Source: Gracilaria domingensis
Taxonomy: Eukaryota; Rhodophyta; Florideophyceae; Gracilariales; Gracilariaceae
DNA length: 64,000 nt
NCBI GenBank assembly: GCA_022539475.1
Contig: VCMS01000022.1
Coordinates: forward strand, 496,001 to 560,000
Direction of reading: 5' to 3'
The translations under genes and the position numbers were made by a program. Each line of letters opens with the position of its first letter. Within the stretch, counting starts at the first letter, position 1. This document shows positions 29,874-39,910 of this stretch, in pieces. Below the pieces are notes generated by a model that was given only the letters and a program-made list of their open reading frames with translations, was not told the DNA's origin and made no database searches.

Positions 29874-31109
29874 GCCGTGAAGGCGGTCGCTCAGTTGATC
29901 GCACCCTCTTCTCCCTTGCCCGGCCCGCGTTCACTAGCTGATAACCTTTGCCGAGGAAGTAGGTGTAGTTGATCCTGAGCTTGGCAGGTAGTCGACTCGC
30001 GGCGTGTGCTCGATCGGCTTAGATCATATAACATTTGATTAGACTTTGGTAAAATGAACTTCTTTCAAACTTTCTCTTTCTTGCCTTTCTTTCCTCTTCT
30101 TCTTCTCGAAAGATGTGGGTCTCCTTCTACGTCTCTGTGTTGATCCGTTTCTCTTCCTTATCGGAAGGACACACTACGAGAAGACGGATCTACCTAGTCC
30201 TTATGTCTCCTATAATGCGGACACTAGCCTGCAATTACTTGATCACAGTAAAGACTATCCGCAGATTTTCTTGTCTCATCATGGGAAAGCATTTGGAACA
30301 GAATTCTGTTTGTATCCTTTTCTGAGATTTCTCGCGATGTAGAATCTGTTGGGAGAGGTGGTCGCCCTTGAGTCAAGCTGAAGAATACATCTTTACTGTC
30401 GCAAATGGTTCTCTATTTTGAAGGCAAAGAAGAACGACCTGTAGTATATTCTAGTCGTTCCCTCTCTTGAGGCCAAAATCTTTCTGGGCTACTGTCTAAT
30501 CATTTGTACCATGGGCATCTGTTGCTTTCCTTTCTGTGTGAGCAACGCTTCTATTCGAGACTCATTTGTAAATGGGTAATGTAAGACGACATGATTAATG
30601 TAGAGACCGTACCAAAAAAGATGATCTTTATGGTTCAAAGTAGGGGCGGGAAGGGGGGGTGGGGTGGGGTTCAATGCAACGTGAGAGAATGTCGGTAATC
30701 AATGACCTGCTGCAACTACAGAACTGGAGCGAGAGAGAGCACAATAAATACACAGCCCAGCAAAGCACCAAACAGAAACCTATACAAATCTCCCATATAT
30801 CCAATTGCCACTGACGGCTTATCAATCCACAACTTGATGACCAGGACCCTCGGTCAACCTCAATTCCAGAGCGAACAGCACCGTTTGGGGACCAAGTTTT
30901 TAAGTCGCAGTCGGTATCTGGTCGGCATATTTCAGTCACACCGCAGCAGGCCAACCCATGTTGGCCCCTGCTCGCCCCCTCGTTCGGTAGTTTAAAACGA
31001 CAACCGCTCACAGGATTTTCACTTGATCCACCTTATACCCAAACTCTTGCTATCTTTGACAAACCCGTTCCAAAAGAAATAATCAACCCGTCAACTTCAC
31101 GATTTCACA
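29874..31109. other. Intergenic region without recognised gene
   Basis: A block near 30209-30265 (AATGCGGACACTAGCC...) resembles the 3' end of the LINE family and may be an old, diverged fourth tail. A G-rich run lies at about 30648-30670. The remainder leads to copy B of the ISG12-like genes. Confidence 0.4.
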
Positions 31110-31367
31110 ATGGACGTTTCCAACTTACTTCGAGGGGCAATGGTGATGGCGACTGGATTAGGAGCCGGTGCTCTTATTCGAGCTGGCGCTCAAGCTGCAG
31201 TTCCGTTTGTCATGTCTGCTACTGGTACGGTTGTGAAGGGCGTTGGCACTCTGCATGCTGCCGGTGGTTGGGCTGCTACGTTACAGGCATTTGGGATGAT
31301 GCCGTTAGCCACAATTGGTGGACCGTTGGCCGCAGTTGGAGCCATTGTTGCGCTACTCATGCGTTAG
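31110..31367 (+). CDS. ISG12/IFI6-like small membrane protein, copy B
   Basis: An 85-residue paralogue of the protein at 26579, colinear through residue 59 with AVPFVMSATG and AAGGWAATLQ at identical positions. It starts at ATG 31110 and is almost wholly hydrophobic, with about two helices and the short end ALLMR. The two genes are 4.2 kb apart in the same direction with the D27-like gene and a LINE tail between, so they probably arose by local duplication. The N-terminal 15 residues and the C-terminus have diverged most. Confidence 0.7.
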   Translation: MDVSNLLRGAMVMATGLGAGALIRAGAQAAVPFVMSATGTVVKGVGTLHAAGGWAATLQAFGMMPLATIGGPLAAVGAIVALLMR

Positions 31368-31658
31368 GATGCTTCAAAGCGCAGATACTTCTCTGCTCTT
31401 GTGAGACAGATTTACTGGTGGGTAGATGGTAGAAGTGTGTTGTTCTGATGAGGAAGAGTTCTGCTACGCGTCTTCTAAGCAAAATAAACGTGTCTTCTGT
31501 GTGACTTGCAACTTACTTTCTTCGTGTGATCTTCCTTTCGGTAAACGAACATCAATCTTTGTCGTCGCTCGATCGACACGCATTGTCAAGATACCAACAA
31601 ATTCAACCGTTGCAACACAGGATGAAGACTCTGTTGTATTGAACTAACGTTGTAGCCC

Positions 31659-32540
31659 TTAACATCCAGGAGCAGGTACCGCATTATTAAGGTTTTCTGA
31701 CATTATCTCACCTTCATTCTTCACGAGAATGTCCTCACCCTTTAAATCATCGATCTGCTTATTGGATTTGCTGATATCCAAAACGTTTTCATCCATCCAA
31801 CCGCTTTCGATGAACTTTGCATACCTTCGAAGCCGGCTAATTTTGCTTTCAATATGCATGGCGGGAGGTTCTATTCGCATTACTTCTCGCTCGGCCTTTC
31901 TCAATTCCGCCAGGGCCTTCTTTTGTCTATCCACGGCTCTCCAATAGTCTTTCCGAAGACTTCGGAGGGCTTGAATCTCATTCGGGACACTCTTTGAATC
32001 CAGATCCATCATCACCTTGCGAAGCTCGGGTATCTCATCGGTATTCCCTTCCGTGACAGTATCCTCAACTGTGGCTTTGATGGCGCTGACTCGATGTTCA
32101 CACCATTGCTCTACCGTAGAAAGCGCCGTAGACGATGGGGGTTGGGGCTTGTAAGTACCTTTGAGCCATGATGGTGTATTTGGAGCCGAGGGGGTTATGG
32201 AAATGGGGGCAGTTTTGACAGGCTTGGATATAGAAGGAACGGATTTCAAACGCGGGCTACCGCTTCGGGGCAGCGAACGATAGTTTCTTTGCAATGCATG
32301 GGGAGAAGCTGCAGTGCGAGGAGTCCATCCAATGGAGGCCGAACAACTTGGACCGGAAGAACGGTAGTAGCGAGGCGTGTGCGGGGCGGGTCGCGGAGGG
32401 GGCCGTGTCGTATGCAATTGTAATTGTGAGGATGACGCATGCGGAAGGTGTGATGAAGATAGGTGAGGAAGTTGCTGAGAAGAATTTTGAGGAGATTGTG
32501 GAGTCCTTTGCTTGCTGGAAGTAGGGGGCTGACCGCTCAT
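31659..32540 (-). CDS. Coiled-coil protein of unknown function
   Basis: A 293-residue protein from the first in-frame ATG (32540). Residues about 1-125 are Ser/Pro/His/Gln-rich and basic, with low complexity. Residues about 140-260 are helical and charged, with heptad-like runs such as VDRQKKALAELRKAEREV followed by SKISRLRRYAKFIE, suggesting a coiled coil. No enzyme motif is seen and I do not recognise the family. It lies downstream of and in the same direction as the RUS-family gene. Confidence 0.65.
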   Translation of the reverse strand: MSGQPPTSSKQRTPQSPQNSSQQLPHLSSSHLPHASSSQLQLHTTRPPPRPAPHTPRYYRSSGPSCSASIGWTPRTAASPHALQRNYRSLPRSGSPRLKSVPSISKPVKTAPISITPSAPNTPSWLKGTYKPQPPSSTALSTVEQWCEHRVSAIKATVEDTVTEGNTDEIPELRKVMMDLDSKSVPNEIQALRSLRKDYWRAVDRQKKALAELRKAEREVMRIEPPAMHIESKISRLRRYAKFIESGWMDENVLDISKSNKQIDDLKGEDILVKNEGEIMSENLNNAVPAPGC

Positions 32541-32963
32541 GGCTGAAAGGCGGCAACGAGCTTTTGTTTCGACGTTTTTCGAAGCAAAAAGGTTGTCGCA
32601 AAATGGAAGGGTAACGAGGCCAACATTCAGGCTTCTATCTCTTTCGCAAGCCAACGCCGCACGCACGAACGAAGCTCAACCACAAGTCAACGATTTGAAA
32701 CGTATCGCTTGCGATACAAGATACCAGACCAAAACAGGGATTTTAGCTTTGCGTGCACAGGCCGTTTTTCAGCACTTCCCGCATCGGATCGAGCGCACGT
32801 AACTCGTCTCACCGTCGCACGCCCATGCGCGCCTCGCACTTCTTCCTCCTGTCCCGCAAGCAGTATTCCTCATGTCAAGTTATGCGGTTTTTCCCCTGCC
32901 CTCTGCCATTTTGCCATGAAAAAACTCCGTCTGAGTGTAGTTTGGCATTAGGGCAGGCAGAGT
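32541..32963. promoter_or_regulatory. Spacer between two minus-strand genes
   Basis: About 420 bp holding the 3' end of the RUS-family transcript and the promoter of the coiled-coil gene. No motif stands out. Confidence 0.4.
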
Positions 32964-34418
32964 TCACGCTTTGCTATTGTTCACCACATACCTTGACTTT
33001 CCCAGTGGAATGAGCAGTTTCTCGATCGACCAACCTTCCTCTCTTAACCCTTTCTGCAAACGGTCGTGATTCTGTTTCGCCCAGTCAAAGCTTTGCAGGA
33101 CCAAATGACTATGCTCTTCCGATTGAGATTCGTTGTCGGTAGCGTCAAGGACTTTTCTTGCCCACAGCAGGCCAAACATCATATCGTTCACTGTGGCCTC
33201 ACTTCCGAGTATCACGCCTGTCTTAACCCCGTCATACACCACAATGACATTTTCGTGCATCAACTCCCTTAGCACATCGGCAACTTGTTCCGCGACATGT
33301 TCAAATTCTCTGAGGCTAGCACCGCAAACTATGCGACTACGTAATCGTCTTGCATTCCCAATAGGCAACAAACTTTCCGATCGATTGACCTTCTCCACGC
33401 TCGGAACAGATCCATCTTTCAAGTACACATCAATAACATGGTTAACTCTTTGCCAGTTAAGTGTTCTCAGTCTTACTGTACCAACAGCGTTCTTCGTACA
33501 GAATAGATGCGACGCAGCGAGAGGAAGGAAGGCGGCCAGAGTCCCAGCGAGTCTTATACCGCCCTGCAGAGCGTCGAGCTTTTGTCTGATAATTACGCCT
33601 AGTCCCAGTCCAAGCAAGTTACCAATGACAACTTGTGCTTCGCCTCTACTTGAAACGTCGCCAATGTTGTTTCTCCCAGCGAACGAGTCGAGAAAAACAC
33701 GGTATGCTGGTCCGCTCATTGCACCAGCAGCCTCTCGAAGGAGCGCTGCGATAGTACCAAACGCAAGAAAGTATCGTGGATTCAAAACTGACAGCACTTC
33801 TATCAGAGCAGCGCATGCCATCATAGTATCTCCGAGCATTCGAAATCGTTTCGGGTCGGCGTCTACGAGTCTTGCCAGCGATGTGGACAAGAGTAGTTTA
33901 GTGCCCATACCCAGACCGTCCTTGAGCACCCATTTGAGAGTGGCGCCCACTGCTAGGGACGTATTTGTAGAGAGCCCTAGACTGGACAAAAGCGAGGTCG
34001 TGCCGAGAACGTAATACGACTGCCGGAAGATATGGCGTCCAATGTGCCATATTGCCCAGTAAATATAACCGGGGTGAACTGTGTCTGGGTATCCAGTCGG
34101 CAGCAATGTATAGAACAGCGAGCGAGCAGGACTGGTTTCTTTCACATTGCGATTTGAGGACGATCTATCTTGTACATGCTCGAGAATCAAGGTGTTTAGG
34201 TCCAGTTTATACACCGAATCTTTCGTGCGCTCTATTAGGGTTGGCAAACGTGGAAGGCTCTGCTTTGGAGGTGATGGCGGTATTGCTTGCGACTTGACGG
34301 GGTCTGCTGAGGCGCACAGTTTGTCTCGCGGTCTACGATGCTTGGATGAAGCAGCATGATTTCTGTAAGAAATCTTGTGCCAAGGCCGCGGTAAGATGCT
34401 CGCGAACGCGCAGTTCAT
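32964..34418 (-). CDS. RUS1/DUF647 family protein, plastid-type leader
   Basis: A 484-residue protein from ATG 34418. The first 55 residues are Arg/Ser/Ala-rich and transit-like. The DUF647 (ROOT UV-B SENSITIVE) domain starts near residue 98 with FYTLLPTGYPDTVHPGY, equivalent to the FLPxGYPxSV signature. It continues with LGLSTNTSLAVGATLKWVLKDGLGMGTKLL and FGTIAALLREAAGAMSGPAYR, including the conserved helical core. Plant RUS1 and RUS2 act in UV-B response, vitamin B6 homeostasis and auxin transport; the molecular activity of the family is unknown. The coding region is intact and single-exon. Confidence 0.87.
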   Translation of the reverse strand: MNCAFASILPRPWHKISYRNHAASSKHRRPRDKLCASADPVKSQAIPPSPPKQSLPRLPTLIERTKDSVYKLDLNTLILEHVQDRSSSNRNVKETSPARSLFYTLLPTGYPDTVHPGYIYWAIWHIGRHIFRQSYYVLGTTSLLSSLGLSTNTSLAVGATLKWVLKDGLGMGTKLLLSTSLARLVDADPKRFRMLGDTMMACAALIEVLSVLNPRYFLAFGTIAALLREAAGAMSGPAYRVFLDSFAGRNNIGDVSSRGEAQVVIGNLLGLGLGVIIRQKLDALQGGIRLAGTLAAFLPLAASHLFCTKNAVGTVRLRTLNWQRVNHVIDVYLKDGSVPSVEKVNRSESLLPIGNARRLRSRIVCGASLREFEHVAEQVADVLRELMHENVIVVYDGVKTGVILGSEATVNDMMFGLLWARKVLDATDNESQSEEHSHLVLQSFDWAKQNHDRLQKGLREEGWSIEKLLIPLGKSRYVVNNSKA

Positions 34419-35188
34419 GGCAAGATGATACGGACTTGTTGAGGTATCGCGCAGGTCCGCATAAAAGGCGAGGCCAAAGGCGATAAGGGAGATGAGGGAG
34501 AGGAGCTACGAAATTATCTGGTGCATGTGAAAGAGTGCGTACCAGCGCGGCATAATGCCCGGTGCCAGGTGGCGAGATGATCCCGCCGTGGTACAAAAAA
34601 ACGCCAAGAAATGCCGTAGCAGCGGTGCATTGAGTGATGAGAAGGGCGATCGTTGGTAGTGGAAAGGCATTGCTCCGGCTGCACAGGGCAGCAGCGCCTA
34701 TCGATTTTTGGTCCACGTTCATTGTGGAAGGTGATAAAGGAACGGAGAGGAGCGAGTGCCTGGCCATCACCTATTGCTCCGCCGATTGGCCTCCGCAGCG
34801 AAGGCGAGAGACGCGCGTTGTCTTCCTTCGTAAGTTACTGCTTGCATTCGCTACGCGGTTCCCTGGATAGCGTACTCGAACTCCCTGCTGTATCTGCGGC
34901 GAACGCTGAAGTAAGCTTACGGAGGCCAACGGAGGGTTAGGGCTAGCGGAAACACGTGCACAATTCCAAGAAAAAGCGCGCGCAAAAACACGTCGTCGTT
35001 CGCGGTTGTTTCAGCGCTCTTTTTGACGAGAGGAAGGTGGTGGTCATTTGTCAATTCGACCATCAGTGGTTCCTCTTGGAGACTCGTGCTGATTCTGCAG
35101 CGGTTCATGTCGCGCAGCGGTTGCATCCGTGCGCAAAGGTAGCGGGCACCGCGTTCTTCGAGTTTGGCTTCCACCCCACCACGCCACC
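34419..35188. promoter_or_regulatory. Divergent promoter region
   Basis: Lies between the RUS-family ATG (-) and the zinc-finger gene ATG (+). A GTAAGT donor-like site near 34829 and a TGCAG acceptor-like site near 35100 could mark a 5'-UTR intron of the plus-strand gene. A 145-codon minus frame (34333-34770) overlaps the RUS start and is not called. Confidence 0.4.
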
Positions 35189-38100
35189 ATGGAGAGCTCC
35201 GCGCCAACCGAAACCCGCAGACGCCCGTCTCTAGCCCCGCAAAGGCTGGGGAGAGCCGAGACTCTGAACTTCGCCTCGTTTGCGACTCCTCCCGTTTCGT
35301 ATGCTAGATACCACAATCGACGCTCTAGTCAACGTGCACATGTTCTCAACGCTGGCACAGATGGCGCTTTGCCCGCTCTTAACACACGCCCGAATTCTAC
35401 CATTCCGGCCTTGCCGTTTGCGAACAACTCTACGTTGCCGGTTCCGACGCGAATGGATTCTGGAAAGTATTCCGAAACGCCACAGTCGAATGCAGGCCCA
35501 TTCCACACAGTTCGAGCTCCACCGACACCCACGAATCATTTGGATCGTTCTACCCACGCACAGACAACCCACCATCCCAACGCACCAACCCTTGCACCAG
35601 CTCGTGCACCAGCTCGTGCACCAGCTCGTGCACCAGCTCGTGCATCGGTTCGAGCATCAACTCGAGCATCGACTCGCGCATCGACTCGCGCACCGGTTCG
35701 TGCACCAGGCCATACTCCAATTGTGCACAATGCTCACGTCATGACCTCCAGTGTTTTACCTCATTCCCCATCCTCACAATGCAACTCTCAAACCTTACCT
35801 AACTTTCAACAGTTTACAAAAAACGTTCATCCCGAAGCGTCGGACCGTACTCAAGACTCGTCGCTTCGTCATCACCAACCATTTACATACCCGAACTCGT
35901 TCGCCACATCTCACCAAGTTGACAGTCATTTGCACGGCACATTGCACAGCGCACGCAATCTTTCCCAACCTTCTAGCGCGGCTGCACCTTCTTCTGCTAT
36001 GCCATATGGGCTGATACACGCTGTTCAAAGTGTACCAGTGTTTCAGCCTTCGCCCTCACTGCCATCAATAGCATTAGCTCACGTTCACTCAGATTCCCTT
36101 CCGGGACCGAGTACTTCGTTTATTGCCTCACAGCCGAGCATTCAACCGCACCTTTTCACAACCGGGGCCGCACCTACGCTCGTCAACGTAACCGGCGGCA
36201 TTGGGACTGGGACAACAGTTCATATTGCAAAAAACCCAGTGCACGCCCAACAGTTGACGCAGAGACATTCGCCATGCGAAATGCCTCTTCTGAATGGTGT
36301 ACGCTCATGTACTAACTTGACATCACCGGGACAGCAAATGGTAACGATGAATCCTGTCCTACCTGCCCCTGGAACGCACAATGCTTTCAACGCAGCGGGG
36401 CATGCGATTGCCACAAGCCACCCTTTTGTATACCACCGTCTCTCGGATTCCGCGCATTGCCTTGCACCGATTTCAGTGCCAGATTTGCCACCACGTCAAG
36501 CTGCAAACGATGGGAGGAGCGGGAACCTGGGACAAACTCCCAATCCTGGACTTCTGTTTCATTCGAACAACTCCATGGCCAATACTGCTCCTACAGTTTT
36601 CCCAGGGACACGAACTCTTGGACAGATGCCGGCGACTGAGCCGAGTAGTGCACTCGGATTGAAACAATCTTCACAAAGAAGCCGAAAACGGGCCCGTGGG
36701 ACCAGTGCGCACCGGCAGTCGAACCTCGACGTAGCAGGAAGCGTTGCGATTCGTACAGAGCCCGTACGGACGGAGATGGCGTCTGTCGCGCAAAGCACGT
36801 CACGTCGCCGAACAAATAATGCGTCGAATACTTCGAAACAGTGTCGCCGAAAATCTGTCACGGAACCGGCGTTACCTGCAAGTGACAATCGCTCGGGAAC
36901 AGTTCCTTCGCAGCCGCGGAAAGGGAGAGGAGAAAGAAGTCGCAGAAAGCGCAGCCGCCTGAGCAAAGATGTCCATGAATCGGAGACACGGGGACCTCAG
37001 ACTTCTAAGGCTCCCCACGCTCCCCACGCTCATGCTGGTACTTCTTCTGTTTTAGCCATCCGGTCTCAACCCCCCAGTTCACTACCGTCCACGACCTTGA
37101 GAGAGGGGCCTAGCGAATCGAATGGAGAATTACGTGGTACTCCGCTGTCATTATGCGATGAAGATGAAGAAACGGCGCAATGCGGAACTCATGCAAAGCA
37201 TGTAAGATGTGCCACAAAGCGCTCGCGGTCTGACGTAAATCGCGCAGCCAAGAAAGGACACGAACTGCCGATCAGCCTTCGCGTGAGGGCTCCATCAAAT
37301 GCTTATTCTCCCGTTTCAGACGACACTCAATCTCCGCTCACCCCGCACAGTAGTGGTGATCATTCGACCGATGCCTCAAATATAGGCGAAGCAAGACAAG
37401 AAGCGAAGGAGAACAACAGCCACCAGCAGCAATCTATGCCTAGAGTTGCTTCTATGTCTACCAGGGAGCATGGAGGATTGCACTGCCCCAGACCTCGTCA
37501 AAACCCTGAATCTACCAAACAGGGTACGAAGAAGGGGACGATGAAAATCCCACTCCGGCTTCGCCTCCGGAAGCCGAAAGGAAAGGCTTCGAAGCGGTCA
37601 AATACCCTGAAGCGTACAGCGGTTTCAAAACGGAGTACGCCTCTTAAATCGTCCAGAAAGCGTCAAATTCCGGACTCCTCTCTTGCGCAGGGTATTGAGA
37701 GCCATACTGCCGCTGAAACTCGAGTGAGGAGGCCGTCAAGGCTTCCTGCGAAGTCGAAGACTTTGATAGGTGGGAACGCGGTGTCGAAGCGAACATCTGC
37801 TGCGGTTTGCGAAGAGGCAGTGAAGAAGCCTCTGCCTCTTCCGGGCCGGAAGATTGACAAGTCCAACGGTGCGTCGATGGACGCTCTTCTACGAAGACCT
37901 CGCGTATCTGATGTGCCAGCGTTTACTCCCGTACCCGTTCAAGAACCACGCGAAGATTTGTCTCATACAGCGAACAACTTTGAAACGGAGCTGTGCAAAG
38001 TGCGTCAGGAGGGATCTCTCAAGAAGAACCCATCCCATCAGGAGGGAAGAGGACCTGTGCGCTGCTCGCTTTGCACAGATGCTGTACCGGGGTCGCAAGC

Positions 38101-39910
38101 GACTATACACCCTCGGTTTTCTGCGAACAACTTCTTCTTGTGCAATTCATGTCACCACCTTGTTGAATCTCGTTTCAAGGGGGAAAAGCCAGTGCGATGT
38201 GAGATCATAACGGACGCACCAGAAGCAGTTCTTCGACGTACTACGTTGTTTGTCATGGTCGTCGAAAACATTGTACAAGCTTTCCCCCCCACTGATCGCA
38301 AGAGTCGGAATATTGAGAGCGTACATGCATGTATTTCATCTCGTGCACCGTTGCAATTGCGAGAACGTGGTAAGTTTATCAAGCTACCGTTCCAAATTGT
38401 GGCTGTGCTTCGTGTCGTTCTGCGAAGGCTTGGTGTTACAATTCAGAAGTGTCGTTTACGGTGGCGCATGCAGCCTATCCGACTTCCTCCGAGTAAGGAT
38501 ATTGCGGAGATCGTGAATCAGGCAATTCCGCCCTCGTTGGATGACATGATATCCGGATCAACTCCTGGTCAACGAGTTTGGGACACTGTTTTTCCGGAGA
38601 CGAAACTTGAGACTCATCCGTCTGCCTACGACATAGTTTCCAAGTTATTGGCCCTAATTGGGGTCCGTGTACATCATCTTTGTGAGGCAGATGCCGATTG
38701 TTGTTTGGAATCCGATGGCTGTCAGGTTCAGTTTGATTTGCTCTCCGTTTGTGCAGCCATGCATCGAGCCTTCGTCATGGTGTCCGGGACTTTGACAGAA
38801 AAGTTATTCAAGGTTTGGAACTCGCATGTTGCGGACAGGTTCTTGCAAACAGCAGATTCTCGCCTTGGGAATATGAGTTTGACTGGTAAGTTACCGGGCA
38901 TATGCAGTATATGTGCGATGAAGAGAGACCCGGAGAAGTACCCACTTCGCTACTATTCTTGTCTTCACTGTGGTCACGAATTTTGTTCCGTATGCATGTC
39001 CAACGTGATTGGTCCTGCAGAATTTGCACTCGCGTGTACTGGAGACTACAAATGTTTGCTCTGTCGTGAGGATATAACTAATCATGGGAAGCTGTTGCCC
39101 AGGGGGGGCCAACGTGAGGCTTTGTCGAAATCAAAGTTGTCGAATGGAATGGTTCATCAGAATTCTTCCAAGATGAAACCACAACTCCCGATGCTACTAA
39201 TTTCCTCGAGCATTCGCAAGCGGCTTTTGTTATCCTCCCGAAGCGAAGCGGATGCGGAAGCTGTTGGGTTTTCCAAATTTTGTGAAGAAGCAAACGAGCA
39301 CACATGCAGAGCCGGTCCGTCTTCGACAGATGCACATCTGCCGACGTCCGCCTTTCCGATCAGGGATACGGCCGTTGTTGACAGCCGTACTGCTGATGCG
39401 AGGGATCGTTGCTTTGGATGCAAGCTTCCGGTGGATATGCCTGGTCCAAGAGAAGGTCGTGACAATGTTAATGATGACGATGAGCCAGCTGTGCTACGAT
39501 GTGTCACCGATAATTGTGGTGTCGTGATGCATCGTGAGTGCGGGCCCATTGAACAAAATCGTCGAAGACGTGCAGGACGTCCGAAATGGAGTTGTCCGCG
39601 CCACCGGTGTCAGGAGTGCACGTATAGGGACGATGCGCGTCTTTTCAAATGTCGGACATGCCCTCGAGCCTTTTGCAAAGACCATATGCATAAGCCGAGT
39701 GAGGTGTACATCTATTCAGAGAAACTCTTTACTTGTGTGCAGTGTATGGGGAAGTTGAAGCCACCACGCCCATGCCCAATTGAAAAGCTTCCCAAACGGA
39801 AGAATGAGTTCACACACAATCTCAATTTTCCTCAAAGTAAGCGCAGAAGGGTATCAGATACAGGATCTTCCGCTGGTCTGCCGCAACCATATCCTGGTTG
39901 TATAGAATGA
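35189..39910 (+). CDS. Large chromatin-type zinc-finger protein (ADD-like, PHD and NSD-like C5HCH)
   Basis: A 1,573-residue protein; ATG 35189 sits in a perfect GCCACCATGG context. Residues 1-900 are Ser/Pro/Thr-rich and low-complexity, with Ala-Arg-Pro tandem repeats at about 135-174 and basic patches. Zn clusters follow. CSLC...FLCNSC near 957 resembles the GATA-like finger of ADD domains (ATRX/DNMT3). After about 240 residues CSICA...YYSCLHCGHEFCSVCM...YKCLLC (about 1238-1292) resembles the ADD PHD-like half. The C-terminus (about 1408-1530) has a PHD finger running into CPRHRCQEC...FKCRTCPRAFCKDHM, very like the C5HCH module of NSD methyltransferases. No catalytic domain is present. A histone-tail reader role is likely by family. 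Confidence 0.75.
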   Translation: MESSAPTETRRRPSLAPQRLGRAETLNFASFATPPVSYARYHNRRSSQRAHVLNAGTDGALPALNTRPNSTIPALPFANNSTLPVPTRMDSGKYSETPQSNAGPFHTVRAPPTPTNHLDRSTHAQTTHHPNAPTLAPARAPARAPARAPARASVRASTRASTRASTRAPVRAPGHTPIVHNAHVMTSSVLPHSPSSQCNSQTLPNFQQFTKNVHPEASDRTQDSSLRHHQPFTYPNSFATSHQVDSHLHGTLHSARNLSQPSSAAAPSSAMPYGLIHAVQSVPVFQPSPSLPSIALAHVHSDSLPGPSTSFIASQPSIQPHLFTTGAAPTLVNVTGGIGTGTTVHIAKNPVHAQQLTQRHSPCEMPLLNGVRSCTNLTSPGQQMVTMNPVLPAPGTHNAFNAAGHAIATSHPFVYHRLSDSAHCLAPISVPDLPPRQAANDGRSGNLGQTPNPGLLFHSNNSMANTAPTVFPGTRTLGQMPATEPSSALGLKQSSQRSRKRARGTSAHRQSNLDVAGSVAIRTEPVRTEMASVAQSTSRRRTNNASNTSKQCRRKSVTEPALPASDNRSGTVPSQPRKGRGERSRRKRSRLSKDVHESETRGPQTSKAPHAPHAHAGTSSVLAIRSQPPSSLPSTTLREGPSESNGELRGTPLSLCDEDEETAQCGTHAKHVRCATKRSRSDVNRAAKKGHELPISLRVRAPSNAYSPVSDDTQSPLTPHSSGDHSTDASNIGEARQEAKENNSHQQQSMPRVASMSTREHGGLHCPRPRQNPESTKQGTKKGTMKIPLRLRLRKPKGKASKRSNTLKRTAVSKRSTPLKSSRKRQIPDSSLAQGIESHTAAETRVRRPSRLPAKSKTLIGGNAVSKRTSAAVCEEAVKKPLPLPGRKIDKSNGASMDALLRRPRVSDVPAFTPVPVQEPREDLSHTANNFETELCKVRQEGSLKKNPSHQEGRGPVRCSLCTDAVPGSQATIHPRFSANNFFLCNSCHHLVESRFKGEKPVRCEIITDAPEAVLRRTTLFVMVVENIVQAFPPTDRKSRNIESVHACISSRAPLQLRERGKFIKLPFQIVAVLRVVLRRLGVTIQKCRLRWRMQPIRLPPSKDIAEIVNQAIPPSLDDMISGSTPGQRVWDTVFPETKLETHPSAYDIVSKLLALIGVRVHHLCEADADCCLESDGCQVQFDLLSVCAAMHRAFVMVSGTLTEKLFKVWNSHVADRFLQTADSRLGNMSLTGKLPGICSICAMKRDPEKYPLRYYSCLHCGHEFCSVCMSNVIGPAEFALACTGDYKCLLCREDITNHGKLLPRGGQREALSKSKLSNGMVHQNSSKMKPQLPMLLISSSIRKRLLLSSRSEADAEAVGFSKFCEEANEHTCRAGPSSTDAHLPTSAFPIRDTAVVDSRTADARDRCFGCKLPVDMPGPREGRDNVNDDDEPAVLRCVTDNCGVVMHRECGPIEQNRRRRAGRPKWSCPRHRCQECTYRDDARLFKCRTCPRAFCKDHMHKPSEVYIYSEKLFTCVQCMGKLKPPRPCPIEKLPKRKNEFTHNLNFPQSKRRRVSDTGSSAGLPQPYPGCIE
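35594..35712 (+). repeat. 12-bp coding minisatellite (Ala-Arg-Pro repeat)
   Basis: About ten tandem units close to CTCGTGCACCAG, encoding Ala-Pro-Ala-Arg and variants within the large zinc-finger protein. The first four units are nearly identical, later ones diverge. Confidence 0.85.

Noticed and set aside
30209-30480. Fourth LINE tail
   Set aside because: Only about 50 bp resembles the 3' end block and the similarity fades quickly; not enough to call.
34333-34770. 145-codon minus frame overlapping the RUS-family start
   Set aside because: It lies in the leader and start of the RUS gene in another frame; one hydrophobic patch but no family pattern.
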